From Candidatus Rokuibacteriota bacterium (GTDB lineage Bacteria; Methylomirabilota; Methylomirabilia; Rokubacteriales; CSP1-6), in the NCBI GenBank assembly GCA_003221695.1, contig QHSX01000062.1, positions 1 through 63,483 of the forward strand: a stretch of 63,483 bases of DNA. The letters are read 5' to 3'. The translations under genes were made by a program, and so were the position numbers. The stretch's first letter is position 1, and every line of letters begins with the position of its first letter. Positions 43,219-52,562 of this stretch are shown one piece after another. The notes beneath the pieces are model-generated. The model was not told where the DNA came from and searched no databases. It saw only the letters and a program-made list of their open reading frames with translations.

Positions 43219-45254
43219 GCGCGCGACACCTCCACGAGGTTCGAGTGGAACGCGGGACCGTCGCCCAGATCGGTCACGCGGTCGCTCGTCAGCACGTTCA
43301 CGCCCTGGCCGCCAGGATGGAAGCGGTGCCACCAGACCCCCTCGATCACGACCACGCCCGGCCGGGTCGCGTCCGTCACCCGGGCGGTGAACCGCGCCGT
43401 ACCGCGCGGGCTCTCGACGGTGACCACCGCGCCGTCCACGATCCCGCGCCGCGTGGCATCCGCCGGCGCCAGCATCACCGTCGGCGTTCCCTGCCGGCGG
43501 CGGAGGAGCGCCGACTGGCTGAACGACGAGTTCAGGAAGAACCGGTTCGGCGGCACGAGGCACTGGAGCGGGTAGCGCGCCGTGAGCTCGCGATTCTCGG
43601 GGCCCTCGCCGAGCGGCACGTACGTCGGCAGCGCAGGCAACCCTTGCCGCGCGAGCCGCTCCGAGTAGAACTCGACCTTGCCCGACGGCGTCGGCGCGCC
43701 GTGGGCGAACGGCGTGTACGGCCGGGGCAGGTTCACCCGAACCCAGCCCCGAGCCGCGAGCTCGTCGAAGGTGATCCCCCGCACCGTCGCGTCGCCCTTC
43801 GCCAGGAACTCGCGGATCAGGGCCTCCGGGCTCTTCGCGTAGTGCGTCTCGGCGACGCCCATCGCGCGCGCCAGGAGCTGGAACGCCTCCCAGTTGGACT
43901 TCGCCTGGCCCTGGGGCGGCAGCACCGGGCGGGCGAGCTGCAGGGTGAACTGCCCGTAGGAGCGGTAGAGGTCGAGGTGCTCGAGCGAGGTCGTCGCCGG
44001 CAGGACGAGGTCGGCGTAGGCGGCGGTGTCGGTGAGGACCTGCTCGTGCACGACCGTGAAGAGGTCCTCGCGCGCAAGCCCCGCGAGGACGAGCGTCTGG
44101 TTCGGGCACACGGCCGCCGGGTTCGAGCTGTACACGTAGAGCGAACGGATCGGCGGAGCCAGCCGCCGGTCGGTCAGCACGCGTCCCAGGTGGATCATGT
44201 TGACGATCCGGGGCGGGGGGGCGGGCATGAGGTCCGGCCGCTCCAAGACCGCGTAGTCGAAGCCGAAGCCCGCGGTCGACGACAAGAGCGCGCCGCCGTG
44301 GGGATCGGCGTAGGCGCCCGTGAGCGCGGGCAGGCACGCGAGGGTGCGGCACGTCATCCCGCCGTTGTCGTGACGCGAGATCCCGATGCCGATCCGGATG
44401 AAGGTCCGGGGGCCCGCGCCGTAGCGCCGCGCGAACCCGACGATCGTCGCGACGTCGAGGCCGACGATCGGCGCCACCGTCTCCGGCGAGTACGCCTTCA
44501 CGTGCTCGGCGAGCCGCTCGAAGCCGAGCGTCGCCCGCTGGATGTAGTCGCGGTCGAGATACCCCTCCGCGATCAGGACGTGCATCACGGCGAGCGCCAG
44601 CGCCGCGTCGGTGCCCGGGCGGACCATGAGGTGCAGGTCCGCCTGCTGGGCGGTGGGTGTGCGATACGGATCGACGACGACCACGACGGCGCCTCGCGCG
44701 CGCGCCTGCTTCACGAGCGTCATCACATTGATCGTCGAATAGGCCGCGTTCACGCCCCAGAGGACGACGAGGTCCGCGCCCACCATCTGCTCCGAGTCGT
44801 TCCCGGTGACGGCGCCCAGGGTGGCACGCCAGCCCGCGTACGCGGTGTTGACGCAGATCGTGCGGTCGAGACGGGACGTCCCGAGCGCGTGGAAGAGGGG
44901 GTGGCCCGCGTAGAACTGGACCTGGCCCATCGAGCCCGCGTAGGAGAACGGCAGGATCGCCTCGGCGCCGTCGGCGTCCAGGATCCCGCGCCAGCGCCGC
45001 GCGATTTCGTCGATCGCCTCGTCCCAGGAGATCGGCGCGAACTCGCCCGTTCCCTTCGCTCCCACGCGCCGGAGCGGGGTGAGCACACGCAGCGGTGAAT
45101 GAACGCGCTCGGCGTACTCGCGCACCTTGCCGCAGATCACACCCTGCGTGAACGGATGGTCGGGGTTGCCGGTGACGGACGTGAGACGGCCGTCCTCGAC
45201 GGTGACGAGGAGGCTGCAGCACGACGGACAGTCGTGAGGACAGACGGACAGCAT
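43215..45254 (-). CDS. Molybdopterin-dependent oxidoreductase coupled to hpnJ
   Basis: A cytoplasmic DMSO-reductase-superfamily enzyme of 679 residues: [4Fe-4S] motif CPHDCPSCCSLL ... GVICGKV, possible Mo-ligand Cys in RTICVNTAYAGW, then SNPAAVCPNQ and a C-terminal barrel DGAVVTVESPRGTARF. It resembles the BisC/thiosulfate-reductase-like single-subunit branch. No dedicated FeS or membrane partner lies beside it. It is translationally coupled to hpnJ, so it may oxidise or reduce a hopanoid or its precursor, but the substrate is unknown. Confidence 0.82.
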   Translation of the reverse strand: MLSVCPHDCPSCCSLLVTVEDGRLTSVTGNPDHPFTQGVICGKVREYAERVHSPLRVLTPLRRVGAKGTGEFAPISWDEAIDEIARRWRGILDADGAEAILPFSYAGSMGQVQFYAGHPLFHALGTSRLDRTICVNTAYAGWRATLGAVTGNDSEQMVGADLVVLWGVNAAYSTINVMTLVKQARARGAVVVVVDPYRTPTAQQADLHLMVRPGTDAALALAVMHVLIAEGYLDRDYIQRATLGFERLAEHVKAYSPETVAPIVGLDVATIVGFARRYGAGPRTFIRIGIGISRHDNGGMTCRTLACLPALTGAYADPHGGALLSSTAGFGFDYAVLERPDLMPAPPPRIVNMIHLGRVLTDRRLAPPIRSLYVYSSNPAAVCPNQTLVLAGLAREDLFTVVHEQVLTDTAAYADLVLPATTSLEHLDLYRSYGQFTLQLARPVLPPQGQAKSNWEAFQLLARAMGVAETHYAKSPEALIREFLAKGDATVRGITFDELAARGWVRVNLPRPYTPFAHGAPTPSGKVEFYSERLARQGLPALPTYVPLGEGPENRELTARYPLQCLVPPNRFFLNSSFSQSALLRRRQGTPTVMLAPADATRRGIVDGAVVTVESPRGTARFTARVTDATRPGVVVIEGVWWHRFHPGGQGVNVLTSDRVTDLGDGPAFHSNLVEVSRA

Positions 45255-45272
45255 GCCGCGTTTAAAGGTATC

Positions 45273-46556
45273 ATGACGCCGGCCATGCTCGGTTGGGTCG
45301 CGCGGCTGAACCCCTTCAAGACCCCCGACACCCAGCGTCTCGCGGTCCTCTTCGGCATCGTCTACTTCGCCCAGGGCATGTGGTACCTGCCCAACCAGAC
45401 GATCACCATTGTGCTGAAGGAGCGCGGGCTCTCCGCCGGCCAGGTCGCGACATTCTTCTCGATCACGACGGTGCCGTGGCTGATCAAGCCCGTGTATGGC
45501 CTCGTCTCGGACTTCGTGCCCCTCTGGGGGCGCCGGCGCAAGAGCTACCTCGTGCTCACCTCCGCCCTGGCCGCCGGCGCCGGCGCCATGCTGGCCGTGG
45601 CCGACGATCACGGCTACTGGCGCCTGGCGATCCTCTTCACGGGGATGGGGTTGGGCCTCGCGTTCACCGACGTCCTCGTGGACGCGCTGATGGTCGAGAA
45701 TGGACGGCCGCGCGGTCTCACGGGCGCCTTCCAATCCGTGCAGTGGGCCGCGATCTACGGCGCCACGGTGATCGTCGGCATCCTCGGCGGCTGGCTCGCC
45801 GAGCACCGCAACCTGCACCTCGCCTTTGCCATCGCGAGCGGCTTCCCACTCGTCTCTCTGGTGATGACGCTGCTCTTCATTCATGAGGCGCCCGCGCCGG
45901 CTGACCGCGAGGCCTTCCGGCAGACATGGGCTGCGATTCGCGAGGCCGTGCGGGCGCGCGAGGTGTGGGTGGTGGCGGGTTTCATCTTCTTCTTCAACTT
46001 CAGCCCGTCCTTCGGCCCTGCCCTGCTCTACTACCAGACCGATCACCTGAAGTTCAGCCAGCAGTTCATCGGTCTACTCGGCTCGCTCGCCGCCGTCGCG
46101 GCCATCGTCGGCGCCGCGATCTACGCCCCGCTGTCGCGGCGGGTGGAGCTCAAGCGCCTCATCTCGCTCGCCATCACGATCGCCGTGGTCGGCACGCTGG
46201 CCTATCTCCTGTATCGCGACCGGGCGTCGGCGATCGCGATCGACATCGTCTTCGGGTGCGTCGGCATGATCACGCAGCTCGCCTTCCTGGATCTCGCGGC
46301 CAAAGCCTGCCCGCGACGGGTCGAGGCGACCTTCTTCGCGCTGCTGATGTCGGTCTTCAACGGCGGCATGCAGGTCTCGCAGATCACCGGCGGCTATCTC
46401 TACGACTGGCTGGGCTACACCCCGCTGGTCTTGATCTCGGCGGCGATGACGGCCCTGGCGTGGCTGCTCGTGCCGCTCGTACGGATCGACCTGATCGCGG
46501 CGCGGGCGCGCGAGGAGGCCCGGGCGCGCGAGGCCGCCGCGGCCCCGGCGAGTTAG
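45273..46556 (+). CDS. MFS transporter (BT1/folate-biopterin-like)
   Basis: 427 residues with twelve predicted membrane helices: GIVYFAQGMWYLPNQTI, PWLIKPVYGLVSDFVPLWGRRRKSYLVL (loop 2-3 motif), GLAFTDVLVDALMVENGR, GAFQSVQWAAIYGATVIVG. The D-x-x-VD-A-x-M element is typical of the BT1 group. ATG 45273 is only 18 bases from the divergent molybdoenzyme start. The substrate is unknown; a pterin compound would be neat beside a molybdopterin enzyme, but this is inference. Confidence 0.82.
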   Translation: MTPAMLGWVARLNPFKTPDTQRLAVLFGIVYFAQGMWYLPNQTITIVLKERGLSAGQVATFFSITTVPWLIKPVYGLVSDFVPLWGRRRKSYLVLTSALAAGAGAMLAVADDHGYWRLAILFTGMGLGLAFTDVLVDALMVENGRPRGLTGAFQSVQWAAIYGATVIVGILGGWLAEHRNLHLAFAIASGFPLVSLVMTLLFIHEAPAPADREAFRQTWAAIREAVRAREVWVVAGFIFFFNFSPSFGPALLYYQTDHLKFSQQFIGLLGSLAAVAAIVGAAIYAPLSRRVELKRLISLAITIAVVGTLAYLLYRDRASAIAIDIVFGCVGMITQLAFLDLAAKACPRRVEATFFALLMSVFNGGMQVSQITGGYLYDWLGYTPLVLISAAMTALAWLLVPLVRIDLIAARAREEARAREAAAAPAS

Positions 46557-46855
46557 TCCGTGACCGCGAGGTAGAGCTCCACCTCCGGCGGACCGGCGAC
46601 CAGCGGGTCACGACGCGCGCGGAAGGCGGCGAGGTGGGGGGCCTTTCGATGCGCATCGAAGGCCGCGTCCGAGCGGTACTGCTCGTAGAAGAGGAAGAGG
46701 TCCGGGTTCTTCTTCGATCGGTGAAGTCGATAGACGAGGCAGTCGGGCTCCGCTTTGCGCACGGCCGCCACCTGCTCGCGCAGGATCGCCGCCAGCTCGT
46801 CCCCCTTCCCCGGTTTCGCCGAGAGCGTTGCGACGACGGTCAGCACGTTCACCAT
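46553..46855 (-). CDS. Antibiotic-biosynthesis-monooxygenase-like (ABM) protein
   Basis: 100 residues forming one dimeric alpha/beta-barrel domain: VLTVVATLSAKPGKGDELAAIL, CLVYRLHRSKKNPDLFLFYEQY, FDAHRKAPHLAAF. These cofactor-free enzymes oxidise quinols or act as sensors (YgiN-like). It is the last of three small genes on the minus strand; its ATG overlaps the stop of the TfoX-like gene, and its stop overlaps the convergent MFS stop by four bases. Confidence 0.82.
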   Translation of the reverse strand: MVNVLTVVATLSAKPGKGDELAAILREQVAAVRKAEPDCLVYRLHRSKKNPDLFLFYEQYRSDAAFDAHRKAPHLAAFRARRDPLVAGPPEVELYLAVTD

Positions 46856-47241
46856 CACGTTTCTCCCTCCGCGTCGGCGTGTACGCCTCGCGTCACCGTC
46901 GCGTGCGCGCACCGGAGCCAGCGGAGCGCGCGCTCGACGTCGTCCGGTCCCTCGATGTCGACCTCGATCCAGCCGCGTCGCGCGAAGCGCCGGTGGGGAC
47001 GGATGCGCGCGTCGGCGAGCGCCCGCGCCTGGTCGGCCGGCGAGAGGCGGAGCCACAGATCGCGCTCCTTCTCCCGGAGCGGGAAGCACGCGAAGAGCGT
47101 CTCGCCGACGAAGTAACCCCACCGCCCGAACATCGGCGTGATGCGTACGCCCTCCCACGTGCGGAGCGTCTCGTTCAAGCGCTGCGCGGCGCCGGCGCCT
47201 CCGCGTGCGAGGACGCGCCGGAGCTTGCGCCCGCGGCCCAT
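46855..47241 (-). CDS. TfoX N-terminal-domain-like small protein
   Basis: 128 residues from ATG 47241. After a basic head (GRGRKLRRVL) the sequence LNETLRTWEGVRITPMFGRWGYFVGETLFACFPL resembles the MFG-G-Y-.-GE.LFA pattern of TfoX/Sxy N-terminal domains, followed by DLWLRLSPADQARAL and WIEVDIEGPDDVERALRWLR. It lacks the C-terminal helix-hairpin-helix part, so competence regulation is unlikely. Function unknown. Confidence 0.6.
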   Translation of the reverse strand: MGRGRKLRRVLARGGAGAAQRLNETLRTWEGVRITPMFGRWGYFVGETLFACFPLREKERDLWLRLSPADQARALADARIRPHRRFARRGWIEVDIEGPDDVERALRWLRCAHATVTRGVHADAEGET

Positions 47242-47261
47242 CCCGCGAAAGCGGCGCGCGT

Positions 47262-47573
47262 CTATGGCCAGACCTGCGTGTAGGCGAATCGGGCGCGCTG
47301 GCTCACCGCGCCGAACCTGGCGTCGTAGTCGGCCCGGAGCGTCTTCATGTGCTCCGAGGCAATGAAGCGCCGGTAGGTCGCCTCGTCCTGCAGCTCGTAC
47401 ACCGCCATGTACTGGTACGTCTCCTCGCCCTCGAGCGCCTTGTAGCGCCGTGCGCTCACGAGACCTTTGAATTGTAAAACGTGTGGCACGTGCTCTTCGT
47501 TGTACCAGCGGTTGAACGCGTCCTCTCGATCCGTGCGAATGGTCGCCTTCACGACGAACAAGATCGTCGCCAT
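47262..47573 (-). CDS. Dimeric alpha/beta-barrel (EthD/ABM-like) protein
   Basis: 103 residues from ATG 47573: ATILFVVKATIRTDREDAFNRWYNEEHVPHVL, KGLVSARRYKALEG and YMAVYELQD. The NRWYNEEHVPH element is common in EthD/DUF4286-like ferredoxin-fold barrels. It is the first of three small co-oriented genes. Possible role in degrading a small aromatic or reactive compound; not assignable. Confidence 0.7.
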   Translation of the reverse strand: MATILFVVKATIRTDREDAFNRWYNEEHVPHVLQFKGLVSARRYKALEGEETYQYMAVYELQDEATYRRFIASEHMKTLRADYDARFGAVSQRARFAYTQVWP

Positions 47574-47677
47574 CGTAGGTCTCCCGGAGAGGTGGAATCG
47601 AACGCGGCCCATTCTGCCATTGACAGCCTCTCGGCCGCCATGCGAAAAGAGCCCGCGTTGGGTACGCGAGGAGGATC

Positions 47678-49351
47678 ATGGCGGTCGACGCGACGCGTGT
47701 GAGGTTCGCTCCGGTCGAAGGCGCCGCACTGCTGTTCACGCCGGCGTTCTGCGAGTACCTGGCCCGCCTGCACGACGCGCTCGGCGCCCGCGTGCTCGAG
47801 CTCCGCGCGCGGCGCGCCGAGGGGCTGCGGCGCGCGCTCCGCGAGCATGTCATGCCCGGCCATCCGCCACCGAGCGCGGCCACCACGGGAGACTGGCGCG
47901 TGCCGCCCGTGCCCGACGAGCTCAGGAGGCCCGGAATCGAAATCTCGGGCCCGTGCTCGATCACCTCGATGTTCATCAACGCGCTGAACCCGGGGCCCGA
48001 GGGCGAGCGCGCCGAGGGCGATCTCGACGACGACGAGGACTCGGGCGGCCACCGGCTCGTCGACACGGTACGGGCGACGCATAACCGCCTCGCCGCGGTC
48101 AACCGCGAGCTCGCGTTCGAGGACCGCGAGCGCGGCAGGAGCTACCGAATCGCGCCGGGGGAGCTCCCGTTCTTCATGCACCGCGAACGCGGGCTCCACC
48201 TCGACGAGCCCGACGTCACCATCGACGGCAAGCCGGTGAACGCCGCGATCCTCGGCACCGCCCTCACGCTCTTCTACGCGGGACGGGCGCAGGCCGACCG
48301 CGGCCAGTCCATCTACTTCTACCTCCCCAAGCTCGAGCACGCGCCCGAGGCGCGCTGGTATCGGGACCTCTTCGATCGCTCGCGCGAGCTCCTGCCTGCC
48401 CTCCGGAGGGCGACGATCCGCGCGATCGTCCTCGTGGAGTCGCTCCCGTGCGTCTACGAGATGGACGAGATGCTCTGGGAGCTCGGTCCCTACGCCGCCG
48501 GCCTCAACGCCGCCCGCTGGGATCTCAAGGCCTCGATCTTCGAGTTCGTCATGGCCGACCCGACGCAGGTGTGGCCCGACCGCTTCGGGGTGGACATCAA
48601 GACGACGCCGTTCCTCGCGAACATCTTCCGGCGCCTCGTCGCGATCTGCCTCAAGCGCGGCGCCGTCCCGATCGGCGGCATGGCCACGGCGCTCCCGTCG
48701 AACGATCTCGAGGTCAACCGGGTGGCCGGCGAGACGATCAGGAAGGACAAGGAATGGGAGGCCGCGCAGGGCTTCATCCGCGCCTGGGTCGCCCACATCT
48801 TTCACATGAAGACCGCGGCGGATCCGTTCAGGAAGCTCATCGGCTCCGGCTGGACGCCGACACCCGAGATGGCGAAACCCGAGACCTACCCGGTCAAGAT
48901 CGAAGTGCCGGCCGGCGCCGTCACCGTCGAGGGCACGCGGCGTAACGCGCGCATGCTCATCGAGTACGTCGAGGGCTGGCTCAACGGCCGCGGCGCCAAA
49001 GGGATCGACAGCCTCGAGGGTAAGCCCGGCGTCCACCCGGCGCTGATGGAGGATCTCGCCACCGGCCGCATGTCGGTCGCGCAAATCGCCCAGCGCATCC
49101 GCCACCGCGCGCGGGACGGGCAGGCGGGCGTCGCCCACGATTTCGCCCTCGTGAAGAAGCTCCTCCGGGAGGAGCTGGAGGACATCCTGTCGCGGCGGCC
49201 GAAGCACGCCGAGGTCGAGACGCGTTACCGCCAGGCGATGCGGGTCGGCCTGCGCTGGATCAAGAACTACACGGAGCTGAACTTCCGGAGCCTCGGCTCG
49301 TACACGCGCGCCGAGCTCGACGCGATCGCCCGAGCGCCCGACGCCTTCTGA
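47678..49351 (+). CDS. Malate synthase (A-type family, divergent)
   Basis: Condenses glyoxylate and acetyl-CoA to malate. 557 residues, close to E. coli AceB (533), from ATG 47678 with GAGGAGG. Recognisable A-type features: YFYLPKLEHAPEARWYRDLFDRS, IRAIVLVESLPCVYEMDEML, GGMATALPS and a C-terminal helical domain ending YTELNFRSLGSYT. The usual NCGRWDYIFS element reads LNAARWDLKASIFEF, so substrate preference may have shifted. With aceA at 8-9 kb it would complete the glyoxylate bypass. Confidence 0.82.
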   Translation: MAVDATRVRFAPVEGAALLFTPAFCEYLARLHDALGARVLELRARRAEGLRRALREHVMPGHPPPSAATTGDWRVPPVPDELRRPGIEISGPCSITSMFINALNPGPEGERAEGDLDDDEDSGGHRLVDTVRATHNRLAAVNRELAFEDRERGRSYRIAPGELPFFMHRERGLHLDEPDVTIDGKPVNAAILGTALTLFYAGRAQADRGQSIYFYLPKLEHAPEARWYRDLFDRSRELLPALRRATIRAIVLVESLPCVYEMDEMLWELGPYAAGLNAARWDLKASIFEFVMADPTQVWPDRFGVDIKTTPFLANIFRRLVAICLKRGAVPIGGMATALPSNDLEVNRVAGETIRKDKEWEAAQGFIRAWVAHIFHMKTAADPFRKLIGSGWTPTPEMAKPETYPVKIEVPAGAVTVEGTRRNARMLIEYVEGWLNGRGAKGIDSLEGKPGVHPALMEDLATGRMSVAQIAQRIRHRARDGQAGVAHDFALVKKLLREELEDILSRRPKHAEVETRYRQAMRVGLRWIKNYTELNFRSLGSYTRAELDAIARAPDAF

Positions 49352-49358
49352 TACAGGG

Positions 49359-50141
49359 TCAGCGCTCCCCGGCGCTTTCCATCGGGCCGAGTGCCAGGAG
49401 GCCACCGTCCACGACGATCGTCTGTCCCGTGAGCCCGCCCGTCGTCGCGAGGTAGAGAATCGCCGCGCCCGTCTCCTCCGCCGTCGGCAGGCGCTGGATC
49501 GGCGTCCGCGTGGACGTCGCCTTCCAGTGGACGTCGGTCCACCCGCCGAAGCCCGTCGGGATCAGGCCGGGCGCCACCGCGTTGACGCGGATCGTGGGCG
49601 CGAGAGCGCGGGCGAGCGACATCGTGAGCGTCGTCAGTGCGGCCTTCGAGGCGGCGTAGGCCATCGAGGAGCCGCCGCCCGCGAAGGCGGCCACGGAGGT
49701 CACGTTGACAACCGACCCCGCGCCGCGCTGGCGCATGTGCGGGGCCGCCGCGCGGACGCAGTAGAAGGCGCCCTTGACGTTGACGGCCCACACCCGATCC
49801 CAGACGTCGTCGGTGAGGCTGTCGAGGTCCGAGTGGGGCTGGACGCGCCGGGTCCAGCCGGCGTTGTTGACGAGGATGTCGACGCCCCCGAGCTCCTTGG
49901 CGACGCGCGCCAGCATCGCACGCACCTCCGCCTCGTTTGACACGTCCGCCCGGATCGCGACGGCGTCGACGCCGAGCGCCCCGATCGTCTTGACCGCCTC
50001 GCTGGCCGCGAGGGTGTTCTTCGAGTAGTTCACGGCCACCGCGGCGCCGGCCCGCGCGAAGGCCAGCGACGCGGCGAGGCCGATGCCCGTGGCACCGCCC
50101 GTCACGACCGCCACCTTGCCCCGGAGCTCCCCGTCACTCAT
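49359..50141 (-). CDS. SDR-family oxidoreductase (FabG-like)
   Basis: 260 residues with TGGATGIGLA (cofactor), NNAGW, SVVNVTS and catalytic YAASKAAL. Ends with the SDR motif GQTIVVDGG. NAD(P)-dependent 3-ketoacyl or secondary alcohol reductase; substrate unknown. It overlaps the 3' end of the VOC gene by eight bases, so the two may act on related CoA or ketone substrates. Confidence 0.87.
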   Translation of the reverse strand: MSDGELRGKVAVVTGGATGIGLAASLAFARAGAAVAVNYSKNTLAASEAVKTIGALGVDAVAIRADVSNEAEVRAMLARVAKELGGVDILVNNAGWTRRVQPHSDLDSLTDDVWDRVWAVNVKGAFYCVRAAAPHMRQRGAGSVVNVTSVAAFAGGGSSMAYAASKAALTTLTMSLARALAPTIRVNAVAPGLIPTGFGGWTDVHWKATSTRTPIQRLPTAEETGAAILYLATTGGLTGQTIVVDGGLLALGPMESAGER

Positions 50142-50883
50142 ACCGGCTGATGTGCAGGTGGACGCCGTGGCTCGACTGCGGCTCGACCGTCACCTCCCCC
50201 GTGCCCCGCAAACACTTCACGCCCGCACGATCGAAGGCGGCGATGAGCGCCTCGAAATCCTCGGCGACGAGCGAGAGCGCCACCATGCCCTCGGTCCCGC
50301 CGACCTCGTCGGACGGTACGATCAGGATCGCGCCCCGCCCGACGCCCAGCATCGTGCGCGGGCCGTCGTTCATCGCGAGCTCCTTGAGCCCGAAGAGCGA
50401 CCGGAACACGCCCGCCGTCTGCTTCACGTCGCGGGCGCCGACGACAAGCCGCTTGAGCCGCACCTCGCACGGTTCCGCCACCGTGTGCTCCGCGGGCGTC
50501 AGGAGCTCGACCAGGACCCCGCAGCACGCCTTCGGGTGCAGGAACGCGACCTGGCCGGCGAGCCCGGGCCGGGGCGCCGTGTCGATTAGCTCGACCTGCT
50601 TCCCCTTCAGGGCGCCGAGCGCCGCGTGGATGTCCGGTGTGTCGAGGCACAAGTGGTGGAGCCCCTCGCCGCGCCGGGCGAGGAAGCGCCCGACGCCCGA
50701 CGACGCCTCGAGCGGCTCGAGTAGCTCGATCTCCGTGTCACCGGCCGCGAGCAACGCGGCGCGCACGCCCTGGCCGGGAAGCCGGGCCTCGCGCACGAGC
50801 GGGAGGCCGAGAGTGTCCCGGTAGAACCGATACGCCGTCGCCAGGTCCCTGACCACGACGCCCACGTGATGAATCCGGCGCAT
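50134..50883 (-). CDS. Two-domain VOC protein, methylmalonyl-CoA-epimerase-like
   Basis: About 249 residues from ATG 50883 (GGAGGGG upstream; the GTG three bases earlier is possible). The first VOC module resembles methylmalonyl-CoA epimerase: IHHVGVVVRDL, FYRDTLGL, LLEPLEASSGVGRFLARRGEGLHHLCLD, VAFLHPKACCGVLVELL, retaining the metal His/Glu positions. A second, weaker VOC module follows (LKRLVVGARDVKQTAGVFRSLFG). Usual epimerases have only one, so the substrate may differ. Confidence 0.75.
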   Translation of the reverse strand: MRRIHHVGVVVRDLATAYRFYRDTLGLPLVREARLPGQGVRAALLAAGDTEIELLEPLEASSGVGRFLARRGEGLHHLCLDTPDIHAALGALKGKQVELIDTAPRPGLAGQVAFLHPKACCGVLVELLTPAEHTVAEPCEVRLKRLVVGARDVKQTAGVFRSLFGLKELAMNDGPRTMLGVGRGAILIVPSDEVGGTEGMVALSLVAEDFEALIAAFDRAGVKCLRGTGEVTVEPQSSHGVHLHISRYE

Positions 50884-50906
50884 CACGCGCGATCCCCTCC
50901 TCTATC

Positions 50907-51365
50907 TCAACGCACGAATGGTGCGACCCTGCGCGCGCAGGCGTCGCGGACACGGATCCGGTGATTGGACAGGAAGCTTCCCGGCAGCCGTCGAACGGGG
51001 AAGTAGTCCAGCGCCAGCGTCTCGTCCGAGGTCGCGAGCGCGCCGCCGCGCACCGCGCACTCGAAGCAGACGTTGACGTAGTGCCACACGTTGCCGTCAG
51101 GATACCGGACGACCTGCCGGGCGGGCTCCGAGTAGACGCCGACCAGCCGACGCACGGACACGTGCAGGCCGGTCTCCTCCTGGACCTCTCGGCGTACCGC
51201 GTCCCGGACCGATTCGCCGATCTCCACCGACCCGCCGGGCAGTCCCCACTGCCCCCCGTCGGATCGCTGCTGGAGCAGGAGGCGACCGCGACGGTCGAAG
51301 ATGACGGCGGACACGCTGGGCCTGATCCCGAGCGCGCGCTCGTAGTTCGGCTCGAGCGTGATCAC
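50907..51365 (-). CDS. NUDIX hydrolase
   Basis: 152 residues from GTG 51365. The Nudix box is complete: GGSVEIGESVRDAVRREV then QEETG (GX5EX7REUXEEXGU), preceded by LLLQQRSDGGQWGLP. It hydrolyses nucleoside-diphosphate-linked compounds; the WGLPGG form is common in ADP-ribose or housecleaning pyrophosphatases. Confidence 0.9.
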   Translation of the reverse strand: MITLEPNYERALGIRPSVSAVIFDRRGRLLLQQRSDGGQWGLPGGSVEIGESVRDAVRREVQEETGLHVSVRRLVGVYSEPARQVVRYPDGNVWHYVNVCFECAVRGGALATSDETLALDYFPVRRLPGSFLSNHRIRVRDACARRVAPFVR

Positions 51366-51413
51366 CCGACCAACCTACCCGACGCCGCCTGCTTGTGCAA
51401 TATTTCGCAGGCG

Positions 51414-52538
51414 TCACCCGCCCGCTGCGCTGAACAGCCGCTGGAACTCGCTCCAGGGCGTCGGCGGACGCCGGGCGACGGCGGCGTTTTCCTCGACGTG
51501 CGCCGTCGACTTCATGCCGACCAGCGCCGTGCCAATGCCGGGTGTGGAGCGCACGAACTGGAGCGCCCGCTGGGCGTCGCTGGTGAGGCCCGGCAGAAGC
51601 TCGGCCACAACGGGCGGGAGATTTCGCGTGAGGTGCCCCTGGTAGACCGAGGCCGACGCCACGACGTACACGCCGAGGCGCCGGGCGGCCTCGAGGAGCG
51701 GGACGAAGCTCCCGTCGACCTGCTGGTTGGCGCGCGTGAACGCCTCCGGCATCGCGAGGTTGTACGGGAGCTGAATCACCTTGAAGTGGTGATCGGACCC
51801 AGCGACGGCACGAGCCGCGCCGACGAGCTCGGCGAGGGAGAGATAGCCAGGCGCGCCCGGGTCCTCGCGGTAGCCGTTCCACGTCGCGGTGCCGTAGCGG
51901 CGGATCTTCCCGTCGCGCACCGCCTGCTCGAGCGCCTCGAAGGCCGCCCGAGCGCGCGTGAGGAACTCCGCGCGGTCCACCTCCTCGAGCTCGGACTCGG
52001 GGTTGTGCACGTAATAGATGTCGATGCTCTCGAGCCCGAGGTTGGTCCGGCTCCGCTCGATCTGATCGGCGAGGTAGCGTGGCGTCATGCAGTGGGTGCC
52101 GGCCACGACGTCGCCGGGGCGCACGATACCCGTGTCCAGGTACGTCTGGGTGAACCACGCGCGGGCATCGCGCGGCACGGCGCCGTCGAAGGGGATGTAG
52201 CCGCCCTTCGTCGCGACGACCACCTCGTCGCGCCGGACCGCCCCCCCGCTGATCGCGCTCGCCAGGGCCGCCCGGACCGAGCGTTCGCTGCGCTGGTGGC
52301 GGTAGTTGATCGCCGTGTCGATCGTGTTGACGCCGAGCTCGAGCGCAAGCGCGATCGCGTCCTGGTACATGACGTCCGTCGCGCCGTCCTCGCGACCGAG
52401 GTAGGTCCCGAGGCCGATCGTCGCGACGGCGATCCCCTCGAGCTCGCGAAAGTGCGCGGGCACGACGGTGGAGGCGAGCCGCGTCAGATAGCGCTTCGTC
52501 CCCTCGGCAGTCGCGCTGCCGGAGATCAGCGTCGTCAT
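51414..52538 (-). CDS. Aldo/keto reductase
   Basis: 374 residues with a TIM-barrel AKR pattern: GLGTYLGRE, NTIDTAINYRHQRSERSVRAAL (catalytic Asp/Tyr), VVVATKGGY (Lys), DIYYVHNPE (His) and IGTALVGMKSTAHVEEN at the C terminus. NADPH-dependent reduction of carbonyls. Longer than classical AKRs because of an insertion after the catalytic Lys strand. Stand-alone position. Confidence 0.88.
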   Translation of the reverse strand: MTTLISGSATAEGTKRYLTRLASTVVPAHFRELEGIAVATIGLGTYLGREDGATDVMYQDAIALALELGVNTIDTAINYRHQRSERSVRAALASAISGGAVRRDEVVVATKGGYIPFDGAVPRDARAWFTQTYLDTGIVRPGDVVAGTHCMTPRYLADQIERSRTNLGLESIDIYYVHNPESELEEVDRAEFLTRARAAFEALEQAVRDGKIRRYGTATWNGYREDPGAPGYLSLAELVGAARAVAGSDHHFKVIQLPYNLAMPEAFTRANQQVDGSFVPLLEAARRLGVYVVASASVYQGHLTRNLPPVVAELLPGLTSDAQRALQFVRSTPGIGTALVGMKSTAHVEENAAVARRPPTPWSEFQRLFSAAGG

Positions 52539-52562
52539 CGGGCCGTCGACCCGCCCATCGCG

